This document shows, piece by piece, positions 10,993 to 21,106 of a stretch of 64,000 nt of DNA. The notes beneath the pieces were generated by a model. It was not told where the DNA came from, made no database searches, and saw nothing but the letters and a program-made list of their open reading frames with translations. Within the stretch, counting starts at the first letter, position 1, and each line of letters begins with the position of its first letter. This DNA is from Stentor coeruleus (taxonomy: Eukaryota > Ciliophora > Heterotrichea > Heterotrichida > Stentoridae): assembly GCA_001970955.1 (NCBI GenBank), contig MPUH01000002.1, positions 169,044-233,043 of the forward strand, in the 5' to 3' direction. The translations under genes were made by a program, and so were the position numbers.

Positions 10993-11499
10993 TTATAATG
11001 GTCTTGCCCTTGATTTTCTGGAAAACACATCTCTAGGAAATTTACTTTTCGGTAAGGTACTTTCAGTTGGTCTAAACGTAAATGAGCCACTTTCCTCTGA
11101 AGCCCTAGGTGTAAAAGCAGGCAGTCTTCTATGATTACTCGAAGTCCGTTTGCTTATTTCCTGATCTTGGCTTAAAAGCCGAATTTTCGGCTTAGTATGG
11201 TTGATTTTTAACGTTTCGATTATAAGCTCTTGTTTTTCTAAACGTTTTTTAAGTTCTGCTTGTCCTTGAATTAATTGATTGCATAGTTCGCTTAAAGCTT
11301 TAATTTCTTTACGTGGCACATAAGCCATATCACTTTCATTAGAATAATTTGTTGATAGGAAGTTGTTTAAACATAACTTTGTTCTAAGCATAGGATCATC
11401 AAATTTAGTGTTTTGGATGGATAAAGGAGGTAACTCGGTTTGAGTTGATGGAGCTTTTTGGGATATTGGTCTTGGGGTCGAACGAGTCCTTAGGATCAT
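10993..11499 (-). CDS. hypothetical protein with a short coiled coil, 168 aa
   Basis: This is a single-exon frame with TAA stop. Residues 1-40 are Ser/Thr/Pro-rich and disordered. About 65-100 form a coiled coil ('LSELCNQLIQGQAELKKRLE'). The C-terminal third is Arg/Ser/Pro-rich and basic. No family is recognised. The flanks show the standard gene-associated skew on both sides, which supports a real gene. Confidence 0.6.
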   Translation of the reverse strand: MILRTRSTPRPISQKAPSTQTELPPLSIQNTKFDDPMLRTKLCLNNFLSTNYSNESDMAYVPRKEIKALSELCNQLIQGQAELKKRLEKQELIIETLKINHTKPKIRLLSQDQEISKRTSSNHRRLPAFTPRASEESGSFTFRPTESTLPKSKFPRDVFSRKSRARPL

Positions 11500-12428
11500 T
11501 TATTATGTTGATTACATTTCACGCATTTTTGATATGATGATAATATGAGATTTTTATTAAATGTAGGTAAAGGGAGAAGAATTTTTAAATATGTAGGTTT
11601 TGATGGGTATAGATGGAAAAGGTAATTTTTGCAGATTTTGATAGGAAGGTTGAGAAGGTTGAGGTGAGAGATGGGAATGCTTTTAGGGCAGAAGATATTG
11701 TGAGATGAATATGAAGAGGATTTATTGGATAAACTTTGAAGGTGGTTTGGAAATTGATGTGGATATGATGGATAGGTTTGAAAAAGTCATTTTTTTAGAG
11801 GAGTTGGTAAGGAGGTTAATTTTTGTTATTTTAATATGAAGTGCTACGTTTGTGATTGGATGCTAGATAATTGGTATTTTCTTAAGAGTAATATTACTAA
11901 TGTGATATAAGACAATTTATTTCTAAGATTTAAATTCTCAACTTAAAAAAATCATGAATCACACTAAAACATTCTTTATTATTTAATAGTAATCTAAAAA
12001 AAGCAAGCATCTTATAACACATAAAATATTTTTTTAATTCTATTCAACCATAAAAACCCTTTAGCACTCTACCACCACATAAAATCCTAACAAATAGATA
12101 AACCTCCTTCCCAATAGCACCCTTTCTAATTTTTTTTTTCATATTCAAACCCACCTCCTAATCCAAAATCACTCTAACCCTTTATCATAAACCCTAATAC
12201 ACATTATCCTCTGAATAAAAACCCATCTCTGCCCTTAATCCTAAACTTTCAATACCATTATAATCATCCTAACTTTCTCACACAAATCATATCCCAAATA
12301 CCTAATTTTCTTCGAATCCATCTTCCTATAATCAAAATCTTCAAAAAATCCTATCCTACCCACAGTTAATCTAATTTCCTTTAATAACAACCTCGTGAAA
12401 TTGATTAGAAAATGTCTAGGACATAATC
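11500..12428. other. divergent intergenic region
   Basis: This lies between two genes transcribed away from each other. The left half is G-rich and the right half is C-rich on the plus strand, as expected if both are 5' flanks. No gene is seen. Confidence 0.6.
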
Positions 12429-13502
12429 ATGTTACAAGAGTACATCAACCAGAGAAACCTTAAAGAAATCCGTTTGGCCTGTATGAAACCTAGCGGTATA
12501 AAAGACAATAAACTTAGACGTCAAATCTGGCCTATGCTATTAAAAGTTCATGAAAACGAAAACTTACTTTCTGACTGGAAGACTACAATCCAAGCTAATG
12601 AATACTCTGAAATAATCCAACGAGACGTAAATCGATCATTATTCGGTTTAGACATAACCGACTCTTTCACTGAAGAAGAAAGATTATTCAAAAGAACCCA
12701 ATTATCCAACATCATAAATGCGGTAATCAACAAAAACCCAAACCTTCACTATTTCCAAGGTTTCAATTCAATTTGTACAGTATTTTTACTAGTAGGTGAT
12801 GAGGACTTAGGCTTCAAAATGAGTTATCAATGTGCAGAACTCTTTATAAAAGATTCTATGCGAAAAAGCTTTGAAGAAGGTGTTTCTTTAGAAATGCTTC
12901 TTATATATGAGTTATTAGAAAAAGTTGATAATACATTAACAAAGAAACTTAGAGAAATTTATACAATTGAAACAAATATCAATTCACCTATGTTTAGTCT
13001 TTCATGGGTATTGACTTGGCTTTCACATAATATTCATTCATTTGATAAACTTTGTAGGGTTTTTGATTTCTGTTTGGCATCACATCCTTTAGCCCCTGTT
13101 TATATAGCCGCTGCTATAATTCTTATAGAAAAAGAAAGTATTATGAAATGTATGGATATGCCAGAAATACATCAATATTTTCATGATTTAGTATCACATA
13201 TTGATGTTGAAAGGGTTTGTGATCAGAGTTTGAGTATGATGGCAACATTTAATCCGAGTAAACTTGTGTATAGAAGTGTTAAGAAATTCCATGATGAGTA
13301 AGGTTTATACAGCTCTCCGCTTTATTTTGATTGTGAGTTTCAGGATATACTTAAACACTTGCCTAAGAATAAAAGCGTGAATTGGGTTTTAGTTGTTAGT
13401 GTGGCTGTTTTGGTACTGGCGATTTTCTATGCGTTTTATGATAATTTTATCGTTTTTACTGTATTAGAAAGTTCTATAGTTAGGAGATTTCATATGATCT
13501 GA
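12429..13502 (+). CDS. TBC1D20-like Rab GTPase-activating protein with C-terminal membrane anchor
   Basis: TBC proteins switch off Rab GTPases. TBC1D20 is an ER-bound GAP for Rab1. The TBC domain covers about residues 20-280. The arginine finger is in 'IIQRDVNRSLFG' (IxxDxxR), and the glutamine finger is in 'HYFQGFNSI' (YxQ). A further family block is 'SWVLTWLSH'. The long frame stops at a TAA inside a 15-nt intron (13298-13312, GTAAGGTTTATACAG). Removing it adds about 63 residues containing one strong membrane helix ('WVLVVSVAVLVLAIFYAFY'), exactly where TBC1D20 has its tail anchor. The gene then ends at TGA 13500-13502, giving 352 aa. The anchor after splicing is strong support for both the intron and the family. 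Confidence 0.88.
13298..13312 (+). other. 15-nt intron in the TBC1D20-like gene
   Basis: Removal joins ga|c and opens the reading frame into the transmembrane tail; retention gives a stop at once. Confidence 0.88.
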
Positions 13503-13958
13503 TTGCAGGGATGTTAACTTTTAACACACTNTTTTATAACTTTTAACACACTTTTACATAAAAAAATTAACACTTTTAATAAAACTACTCTAACTTGATT
13601 TTTGTTTATAAAAAGTAAAGATTTTTCTGTGTAAAATTGTTACACCGTCTAATTATTAGAATTTTTAGTAATAAAATTATCAGCAGCCATCAATTGAGAT
13701 AGAAAGTGAAAGTAAAGCTATAATATTAAAAACTATAAAGGCATTCCTAAGAAAAACTTTAATAAGCATTTATATTATTATAATCAAAACCAAAGAATAA
13801 CTATAGTTTTTTATTATCTTCACATAAATTTTAACATAAAACTTATTTGCTAACTATTTTCTCAATAAACAGCCAAATTCTATATTTATCAAAACCCAAT
13901 AAAACCTACATTTAATCCAAGTCTATCTAAAAATCTATTAATAAACCTATCAATTTGT
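13503..13958. other. intergenic with an assembly join at N 13531
   Basis: A short A/T-rich block ending in 'aacacact' is repeated on either side of the N. No gene is seen. Confidence 0.5.
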
Positions 13959-14105
13959 TTAATCATCATCTTCTTCCCATAGATTTTCTTCAATAGGAAT
14001 AAATCCTAAAAGTTTAAACTTCAGCATTTCAACCTCATCAGTAAAATCAATTTCTGAAGGTAGTTTTAATCCAAGCCAAGCACAAAACGTATTATATTTA
14101 TGGTA
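13959..14105 (-). CDS. C-terminal fragment of an unrecognised protein
   Basis: About 48 codons are open on the minus strand up to TAA 13959-13961. The peptide has mixed hydrophobic and acidic character and ends in 'EENLWEEDDD'. There is no start codon in frame, and upstream it meets a stop at 14106-14108. The region just upstream holds an N (14164) with duplicated flanks, so the rest of the gene may have been lost in assembly, or this is a gene remnant. Confidence 0.35.
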   Translation of the reverse strand, partial: YHKYNTFCAWLGLKLPSEIDFTDEVEMLKFKLLGFIPIEENLWEEDDD

Positions 14106-15223
14106 TTAAAAAATAATAAAATCCCTTTTGTCCCTAAATTAGTTGGGTTTATCAATATTTTATNATAATAAAATCCCTTTTGTCCCTAAATTAGTTGGGT
14201 TTATCAATATTTTATTTGGCTATAATTAAAGAAAAATACATATTTTTCACTTCATGCAAAAGAATTTAAGTATAAAATTATTGAATAATCTGGGTTTTTG
14301 GCTCATCATAAAGTTTTTCTAGTGAGAAGATAAGAGACTCAAAAATTTAGCTGAGGATTTAAGTAAAGTTCAGAATAAAAAATGAAGTTCAGAAGTTTAT
14401 AAATAGTCAGCATAGAAAAGATAATTAGATTTATGAAATTGCGCATGAAAACCTTGATATAGCTTTTATTGAAAGGAAGAGATTCAATAGATATCTTCAA
14501 TGGATATTTGGTTTTTTATCAGAACTTCCATAATATTTTATCTTTTTACAAAGACTTGTGCAGAAATAAATTTTTTTAGATAGGATTTTAGGTTGCAGAG
14601 GTTGTTTTTAATATGGGTTTAGAGTGATTATTATTTTTCCTAATAGATTATGATTTTTATTTAAAAATATGGAATTTTGCATTTATGATAACCCCTGAAA
14701 AATAAATCCAACTGACTATAAACAATAACAAAAGCTAGTAGCTTCTTTAGAAATAAAAATTCCATATTAAATCTGATAATTATTATCTTCATGACCTCAT
14801 AAATAACTCATAGCTTAATTTCTTATCCTATCATTCAAAATTTAACTAAAACTCTACTCAATAATCTAATTTCACACAAATCCAATACAAATCTTCTTAC
14901 TTTCACCTCCAAAAAACCCATAAATTCTTAACACAAAAATCCTCAAATACTTTCAAAAACTATCAACCCATATCTTATAAACCTCTAAAAAAGCACCTAA
15001 TCCAACCTAATCAATCCTAAAATTAAACTATTAAAGCCTAACTCCTAAACCTAAAAATTATTCATAATATCCTACTCACCTTCAGATTCTCAACCCAACT
15101 CGTATATAAAATGCAAAAAAATCCCTTGTAAAAATTCCAAACTCAATCATCTTACCCGATCATTACTAATAATCCTACCATCTAATCTTCCTTAAAAAAT
15201 CATCATCTAATGGTTATATAAAT
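14106..15223. other. intergenic with an assembly join at N 14164
   Basis: About 55 nt are duplicated around the N. 14300-14660 is G-rich and 14740-15223 is C-rich on the plus strand, a typical divergent or 5' flank pattern. No gene is seen. Confidence 0.5.
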
Positions 15224-16627
15224 ATGAGCTTCAAAATCCAAGGTGCAGACTTCATCTTTGAGAAATCTGGGAAGCTCCGTGACGTCTACAAAATCTCCAA
15301 AAAAGTGGGTGAGGGGGCTTTTTCTAGTGTCCGTAGAATTAAACATCGAGTCACTGGAGAAAAGCGAGCTGTCAAGACAATTCATAAAAAGTCCTTAAGA
15401 ACCGAAGAAGAAAAAAACATGGTTTTTAACGAAGTGTCAATACTAAGAGCTTTAGATCATCCAAATATAATCAAACTCCATGAATATTATCAAGACGAAA
15501 TGAACTACTATATAATCACAGAGTTTTGTGGAGGTGGAGAGCTTTTTGAACGTATTCTTGCTCAAGGTAGTATAAGTGAATCTACAGCAGCTGAATATAT
15601 GAGACAGATTTTTAGTGTTTTAGTATATTTAGAAGAAAAAGGTATTGCACATCGTGATTTAAAGCCTGAAAATTTCTTGTTGAGTAGTACAAGCGAAGAT
15701 GCTTATTTGAAAATTATTGATTTTGGGTCTTCACAATTTTATAGACAAGGGGAGATTATGAGTAGTAAAGTGGGAACACCATATTATATACCCCCTGAGG
15801 TATTAAGGAAATCATATAATTATAAATGTGATATGTGGAGTTCTGGAGTGGTTATGTACATTTTATTGTGTGGATATCCACCTTTTGGAGGGAATACAGA
15901 TCAGGAAATATTGAAAAAAGTGTCGATTGGTAGGTTTTCATTTCCATCACCTGAGTGGGATGATATATCGTTTGAAGCAAAAGATCTTATTGAGAAACTT
16001 CTTACAATGGAATATAATAGAAGATTTAGCTCGCGACAAGCGCTCGCTCATTCATGGATAACCAACGCAAGCAGAGCCCCAATAAACAGGAATTCTGCAG
16101 GGCAGTTATTCAGAAACCTAAGAGGTTTCCGCAGTGAACAAATGCTCAAAAAAGCAACAATCGGTTTTATAACATCCCAACTAGCAACCAAAGCTGAAAG
16201 AGAAGAAATGATGGAATTATTCCGATCTTTAGATACCGACAACAGTGGAACATTATCAGCCAAAGAGCTAAAAGAAGGTTTTTCTATTCTTTTTGGCAAC
16301 GAAATCAATGATGTTGATGGGGAAGTTGAAAAAATCATGAAGCAAGTTGATTTAGATGGATCTGGAGAAATAGAATATAGTGAGTTTGTATCAGCTACAT
16401 TAAACAGACAACAATTATTATCTAAAGAAAGGCTTGAAATGGCTTTTAGTGCTTTTGATTTGGATCAAAGTGGAACGATTACGGCTAATGAACTTAAACA
16501 GGTCCTTGGTAAATCTCATAATTATGATGAAGAGATGTGGTCTAAACTTATAGCTGAAGCTGATTTGAATGGAGATGGGGTTATTGACTTATCAGAATTT
16601 ACTAAGATGATGCTCGCAACGTTTTAA
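15224..16627 (+). CDS. calcium-dependent protein kinase (CDPK)
   Basis: This 467-residue protein has the complete CDPK plan: a Ser/Thr kinase domain (about 20-285), an autoinhibitory junction (about 290-325) and four EF-hands. Kinase landmarks are 'VGEGAFSSV' (P-loop), 'AVKTI' (ATP lysine), 'HRDLKPENFLL' (catalytic loop), 'DFGSS' (metal binding) and 'GTPYYIPPEVL'. EF-hand loops begin DTDNSGTLSAKE, DLDGSGEIEYSE, DLDQSGTITANE and DLNGDGVIDLSE, all with good calcium ligands. CDPKs turn calcium signals into phosphorylation and are common in ciliates, plants and apicomplexans. There is no N-terminal MGC acylation site. The start follows a TATAAATATG sequence. Single exon, TAA stop. Confidence 0.96.
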   Translation: MSFKIQGADFIFEKSGKLRDVYKISKKVGEGAFSSVRRIKHRVTGEKRAVKTIHKKSLRTEEEKNMVFNEVSILRALDHPNIIKLHEYYQDEMNYYIITEFCGGGELFERILAQGSISESTAAEYMRQIFSVLVYLEEKGIAHRDLKPENFLLSSTSEDAYLKIIDFGSSQFYRQGEIMSSKVGTPYYIPPEVLRKSYNYKCDMWSSGVVMYILLCGYPPFGGNTDQEILKKVSIGRFSFPSPEWDDISFEAKDLIEKLLTMEYNRRFSSRQALAHSWITNASRAPINRNSAGQLFRNLRGFRSEQMLKKATIGFITSQLATKAEREEMMELFRSLDTDNSGTLSAKELKEGFSILFGNEINDVDGEVEKIMKQVDLDGSGEIEYSEFVSATLNRQQLLSKERLEMAFSAFDLDQSGTITANELKQVLGKSHNYDEEMWSKLIAEADLNGDGVIDLSEFTKMMLATF

Positions 16628-16789
16628 CTTTAAGTTAGATTATGATAAAAATTGTTTGTTCCTTATAGTAGGTGATATATTAAGAGTTTATTTAGTTTTC
16701 TTATATATTTTATTTGTAATAAAGAATTGGTTTTACTATGGATATACAAAAAAAAATATAAATTATGTAATAAAACTAAAGGTAAGTAA

Positions 16790-17170
16790 ACTATAAATTT
16801 ATTATTTTTCATTGGAGTACAAGTCAAATATTTAATATTAGCATAAGTTATATTCTTAGGTTCATTATAAGACATATACCAAAATATTGGATTTTCAAAG
16901 TTTAAAAGATAATAATGACTAAAAATTCTGATTATGACATAGTTTCTTGAATTATTCTCAGGCCAAAATCATTATCCCAATTCTGTTCGCTAATTTCAAT
17001 ATCTTCAATATTTACTAAATGATGAATATCAGATGCACAATTTACACTGGAAAAAGTTAAGGATTTGATTATAATAAACTATCTTCTTGCATACTCAACG
17101 TATTTTGTTAAAAGTTCAATTTCATATCTGAGTAAATATTTCCAACATAAAAATCCTTCTGACAATATAA
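16790..17170 (-). pseudogene. decayed copy of the CHAP amidase gene
   Basis: Stretches on the minus strand match the neighbouring CHAP gene at the protein and DNA level. One example is the tail 'MSYNEPKNITYANIKYLTC', against 'MSYNKPENVHCADIECVTC' in the intact gene. The piece around 16940-17010 matches the 'SEQNWD' region, and 17090-17170 matches the start of the CHAP domain. Internal blocks are deleted and stops are scattered through it. It is a tandem duplicate in decay. Confidence 0.75.
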
Positions 17171-17431
17171 TCATATTATGAATAATATACCACAATTATA
17201 ATTTACATATAATTAAAATAATTGTGTCTTAACTAAAAATAATAACGATAGAATCTTTCTATTATCTCTCTTTAAGCATATCTCACATTATTTTTATGAT
17301 TTTAGTTCAACATTAAAATTTTAAATTCTACAAAACGATATAGTTTTTAAACTAAAAAAATATAAAAAAAACATGTAAAAACTATAATAATAAGCAAATC
17401 TAAATTAATCTAACTAAACTTAACTAATGAA

Positions 17432-18152
17432 CTAAAGATATTCACACTTTGGATCTTTATCTCTATCAGGTGCACTGCATGTAACACATTCAATATCAGC
17501 ACAGTGAACATTTTCAGGTTTATTATATGACATCCAGCCAATTATAGGATACTCAAAATCAAAAAGATAATAAAGCCCTGAAAGTTCTGTTAAAGGCATA
17601 GCTCTTGAGTAATTCCCAGGCCAAAAATCAGTATCCCAATTTTGCTCACTAATTTCAATATCATCATAGTCAACTTTGCTTATAATAGCAACATGTCCAA
17701 CTGGATTTGTTTCAGTACGCTTATATATGATTAAATCTCCTTTTGAAGGTGGACATTTAGAACCATTTGGAATCCTGTAAAGAGAAGTGTGCTTACTACT
17801 GTCACTAGTTGATGATAAATAATCTATGTGCCAAATATCTGATGCACAGTCCACACTTACTACTGTCACTAGTTGATGATAAATAATCTATGTGCCAAAT
17901 ATCTGATGCACAGTCCACACTTGCAAAAGTTAAGGACTGAGTTATGATTAACCATCTTCTCGCATATTCAACGCATTGCCATTTCAAACCGGAATAAATA
18001 TTTCCGACGTAGGAATCCTCGTTTGAATTATTGTCGTTACCGTTTGAATACCCTGGAACCCCACTGTTAGACCCGAGATATGTACCAAATGGATTGATGA
18101 CGGGTTCTGATAAGGCCAGGGAGTGGAGAAGATATAATGAAATCAACAACAT
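17432..18152 (-). CDS. secreted CHAP-domain amidase, frame broken by a 64-bp tandem duplication
   Basis: The protein starts with a signal peptide ('MLLISLYLLHSLALSEP') and carries a CHAP domain of the glutathionylspermidine-amidase/peptidoglycan-amidase type. The nucleophile Cys lies in 'WQCVEYARRWL' and the His in 'PVGHVAIISKV'; 'ISEQNWD' supplies the third polar residue. The motifs 'PSKGDLIIYK' and 'WPGNYSRAMPL' are also typical. Such enzymes cut amide bonds in bacterial cell wall or in glutathionylspermidine, so a role in digesting bacteria is plausible but inferred. A 64-bp block (from about 17792) is repeated directly, which shifts the frame and splits the gene into two overlapping parts. 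Removing one copy restores an uninterrupted protein of about 218 aa. Two decayed copies flank it. Confidence 0.82.
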
Positions 18153-18529
18153 TTTTATTATAATTAGTTATTCTATTTAAGTAATGATTATAAAAGATGC
18201 TTAAGCTTGATGATTTTTAAGGGTTGGGTGTTGGATAATTTTTTGTAAATTTTGCTAGGATTTTATATAGTTTTTATGATTTTATAAGCTATTTTTTATA
18301 TAGACTAATAGTTTGATGAAATTTGGCACACTCTTTACTTTGAAATCTTATTACATCACAAAATTTATGTAAAATTTATTTATACTTTTAATTATTACTT
18401 ATAATGAATTATATATCACTGCATTCATTTATATCTCCAAATCATTATATCTTAACTAAAGATAGGAACAATAAAAATCTTTGTATTAAATTTCTCTACA
18501 CAGGTTTGAACTTACTATTATAGTATTCT
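18153..18529. other. 5' flank of the CHAP gene
   Basis: 18170-18310 is G-rich on the plus strand, as expected upstream of a minus-strand gene. The rest is A/T-rich with no gene seen. Confidence 0.5.
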
Positions 18530-18770
18530 CCCTTGTATATCTCATCGTAGTAATTCATCTAATAAATAATCGTATGATCATTAACATTCAAATAATATTT
18601 TCCATCTGAAGTATCAATAAAAAGTCCCTTGAATAATTTTCAGGCAAATTATAATTATCCAAATTCTTCTCTACATATAAACTCAATATTTTATAATATT
18701 AACAACAACACTAGTATGATCTAGTTCATTTCCCACAACACTCGTTTACACAATTATATTTTCAATATAT
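18530..18770 (-). pseudogene. second decayed copy of the CHAP amidase gene
   Basis: Short matches to the intact CHAP gene persist in order on the minus strand. The stretch near 18628-18675 resembles the 'WPGNYSRAMPL' and 'EQNWD' region, and the stretch near 18690-18740 resembles the 'PVGHVAIISKV' region. Stops and small indels are frequent. It is more decayed than the copy at 16790-17170. Confidence 0.55.
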
Positions 18771-18832
18771 AGCGCATAAGATGCTAGGGTACCCACATAA
18801 TCCTTAAACCCTTTCCATTTATAAAAAAACCT

Positions 18833-20332
18833 TTAAATATCACTATAATCTACTATCTTCCTCTTGGAATTCCTCCTAGCAGGGTCATCCAAATCCTCAT
18901 AATTTTCATTTGTCTTCCTCGGTTCCCACCTCCTCCTATCATTAAACTTCATCGAGTCATTCGCAAGTATCACTGGATTCGTCAATTTCCCAGGATCAGT
19001 CAAATATTTTTCCAACATAATACTTTCCATCCTTTCTTTAATCACAACATTAACTTCTTCCACATGTCTTACAGCTAAATGTTTTTTAATAAACTCACTT
19101 CCTCTAAAAAGTTTTTTACACAAATCACATCTATATTTATTCTCTTCTTCTTGAACTGTATATTTATCTTCGAATTCTTTAAGCTTTTTAGCTAATATTT
19201 CATCAGTATCTTTATCATATTTTATTATATTTCCCGATGTAGTAATTCTTGTTTCAATCTTAGGGTCGATAAAAATTTTAGCATTTTTATCATATTTACC
19301 TCTAACATGAGCGATTCCACATTTAGCTGCTAACATACGTTCATCATCATATTCTTCAACACAATAAAAGCAAAAAGAGTGGATTTTTCTTAAGTAAAGA
19401 AGTTGATAATCGAGCTGTAGTTCTTTTTCTGGTAAGGAAATCTCAGAAAATTGTTCAAGGCTTATAAGCAAAGGGTTTTCATAAATACCTTTTTCTCGAT
19501 CAAGAGCTGTGATGAGTTGTGCTGAAAGTTTCCAATCATTTTCAATATTCTCAATAGACGATGGGGTTTGTATCTTAATATTTTTACTTGAGCTAGTCCT
19601 ACTTAAAATCGGCGACAAGCGAAAATCCTGAGTGACTTGCTTCCCATTTAACACTTGTAATCCTTCTCCACAATGCTCCTCTGAGTCAAAAAGCACCCAA
19701 GCAAACCTGGCAAAATTCTGTGACTTCAAAGGCTCAGACATAGATAAACTTAAAAAACCATTACAATTCTTCAAAACATCTAAAATCTCCCAACGGGAAA
19801 TATTTGTTGGTATTGTTTTAAGAAAAAGTGTCAAAGAATTAGGATCAAATCCAAAAAAAGGCTGACCTGATAAGTTATCTGTAGTACTTCCAATATCTTG
19901 TAGTTTTAATCCTTGAAAAATGTTATTCTTAACATTTTCTATAAAGATTCTTTGCATCATTTTTGCATTTAGATTACGTTCTTCTTGCCATTTTTGAGAT
20001 ACAATTGGATCGTATTTTTCAATGAACCATGGTTCACTTTTATGCTCAGCGAAAAAAATTTCTAAGTGCTTTTGTTCGAATTTGGACTTGTAATCATTGT
20101 AAAAATTTTGTGCTTCTGAGAGTGGGATTGGACTATGTTGCATTTCCATGAATTGTTTGAAAGTTAAAAGACCCCCGGCAAGACTTGGAATTAGAACTGA
20201 ACCTTTGCCGTCTTGGAGTTTGACGAAGTTTCTTGTGGGTCGGCGATCTGGAGATCTACTACGAGAACGTTTTCTACCTACAGGGACATTGTTATGAATT
20301 TCAGAAAAGCCAGGATTGAAATCGTCTTGCAT
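18833..20332 (-). CDS. SRRT: ARS2/SERRATE homologue, nuclear RNA effector protein
   Basis: ARS2 bridges the nuclear cap-binding complex to RNA processing and decay machinery. This 499-residue protein has the family order. It starts with an Arg/Ser-rich N-terminus ('GRKRSRSRSPDRRPTR'). A conserved helical block follows at about 55-135 ('LLTFKQFMEMQ', 'EAQNFYNDYKSKFEQKHLE', 'HKSEPWFIEKYDP'), then an RRM-like domain (about 165-245) and a Cys-bearing linker. The C2H2 zinc finger reads 'YRCDLCKKLFRGSEFIKKHL', with His in 'HLAVRH'. The finger and the 'KYDP' block are the most diagnostic parts. Length is shorter than animal ARS2 (about 870 aa) because the flexible tails are reduced. Single exon, TAA stop. 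In some ciliates small RNAs guide genome editing, so its RNA partners would be interesting, but nothing here shows them. Confidence 0.9.
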   Translation of the reverse strand: MQDDFNPGFSEIHNNVPVGRKRSRSRSPDRRPTRNFVKLQDGKGSVLIPSLAGGLLTFKQFMEMQHSPIPLSEAQNFYNDYKSKFEQKHLEIFFAEHKSEPWFIEKYDPIVSQKWQEERNLNAKMMQRIFIENVKNNIFQGLKLQDIGSTTDNLSGQPFFGFDPNSLTLFLKTIPTNISRWEILDVLKNCNGFLSLSMSEPLKSQNFARFAWVLFDSEEHCGEGLQVLNGKQVTQDFRLSPILSRTSSSKNIKIQTPSSIENIENDWKLSAQLITALDREKGIYENPLLISLEQFSEISLPEKELQLDYQLLYLRKIHSFCFYCVEEYDDERMLAAKCGIAHVRGKYDKNAKIFIDPKIETRITTSGNIIKYDKDTDEILAKKLKEFEDKYTVQEEENKYRCDLCKKLFRGSEFIKKHLAVRHVEEVNVVIKERMESIMLEKYLTDPGKLTNPVILANDSMKFNDRRRWEPRKTNENYEDLDDPARRNSKRKIVDYSDI

Positions 20333-21106
20333 TTATAGCCCCCTATTGAAGAATATAATATTAAATTAAGGAAGTTAGATGTTTGAGGATATAGAAAATC
20401 CTGTTAGTTATGATGAGACTTGTGGCTTGGTGTGATTTTATTGTAGGGTATTGATTTTGTATATTATAATTTTATTTTAAAGGAAAAATCTATGTGAATT
20501 AAGTGTAAAAAGCTAAAAATTTAGGAAGATAATTTAGTAACTTTTATTTAGTAAGCAGCTTTCAATAGTTCTTTTAAAAACTTGGAATTTCACTATAAAA
20601 ACCTTTGTGTAAATAATAACAAAAGTTGTTCATTGGCTAAAAGTGCTTTAAGCATCTAAAGATTTCTATTTCTAATGCTTCGTTATTGAAATAAAAGTAA
20701 ACTTGTTTGACTTTAGATATTGTAATTAATACATATTATCCTCAACAAAATAAAAGCTTAGTTTTTAGTAATACAATAATAGTTATTTTTTTAATAGGAA
20801 ATTATAATACTTGTTATCAAAACATACTGAAATACACAGTTCTATTAGATGTTAATACTTTGCCTTATAAAGAACAAAAAAATACCTCAAAGCTTAGATT
20901 ATTAATTTATTAATTGTAAGATAATATGATAGGGGTTATGATATTAGGAGTTTTAAAGGTTTTTGATATGAGATTTGAGATTACAATATAAAATAATACA
21001 AGTTGCTTAAGGTTATAATAATCATAAAAAGATTTAAGGCTAGTATCTCCTATTAAAATTCAAATATGTCACAGTTTATAATAAACCTTAAATATTTTGT
21101 ATATAA
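20333..21106. other. divergent intergenic region
   Basis: No gene is seen. A 68-codon open frame at 20707 has no supporting features. 20340-20520 is moderately G-rich, and the rest is A/T-rich. The next gene starts within TATAAATG. Confidence 0.5.

Noticed and set aside
218-13502. Blepharisma-type code (TGA as Trp)
   Set aside because: Only TGG encodes Trp within intact genes, and TGA appears as a terminal codon in three genes. The three cases have another stop a few codons later, so the evidence is good but not absolute.
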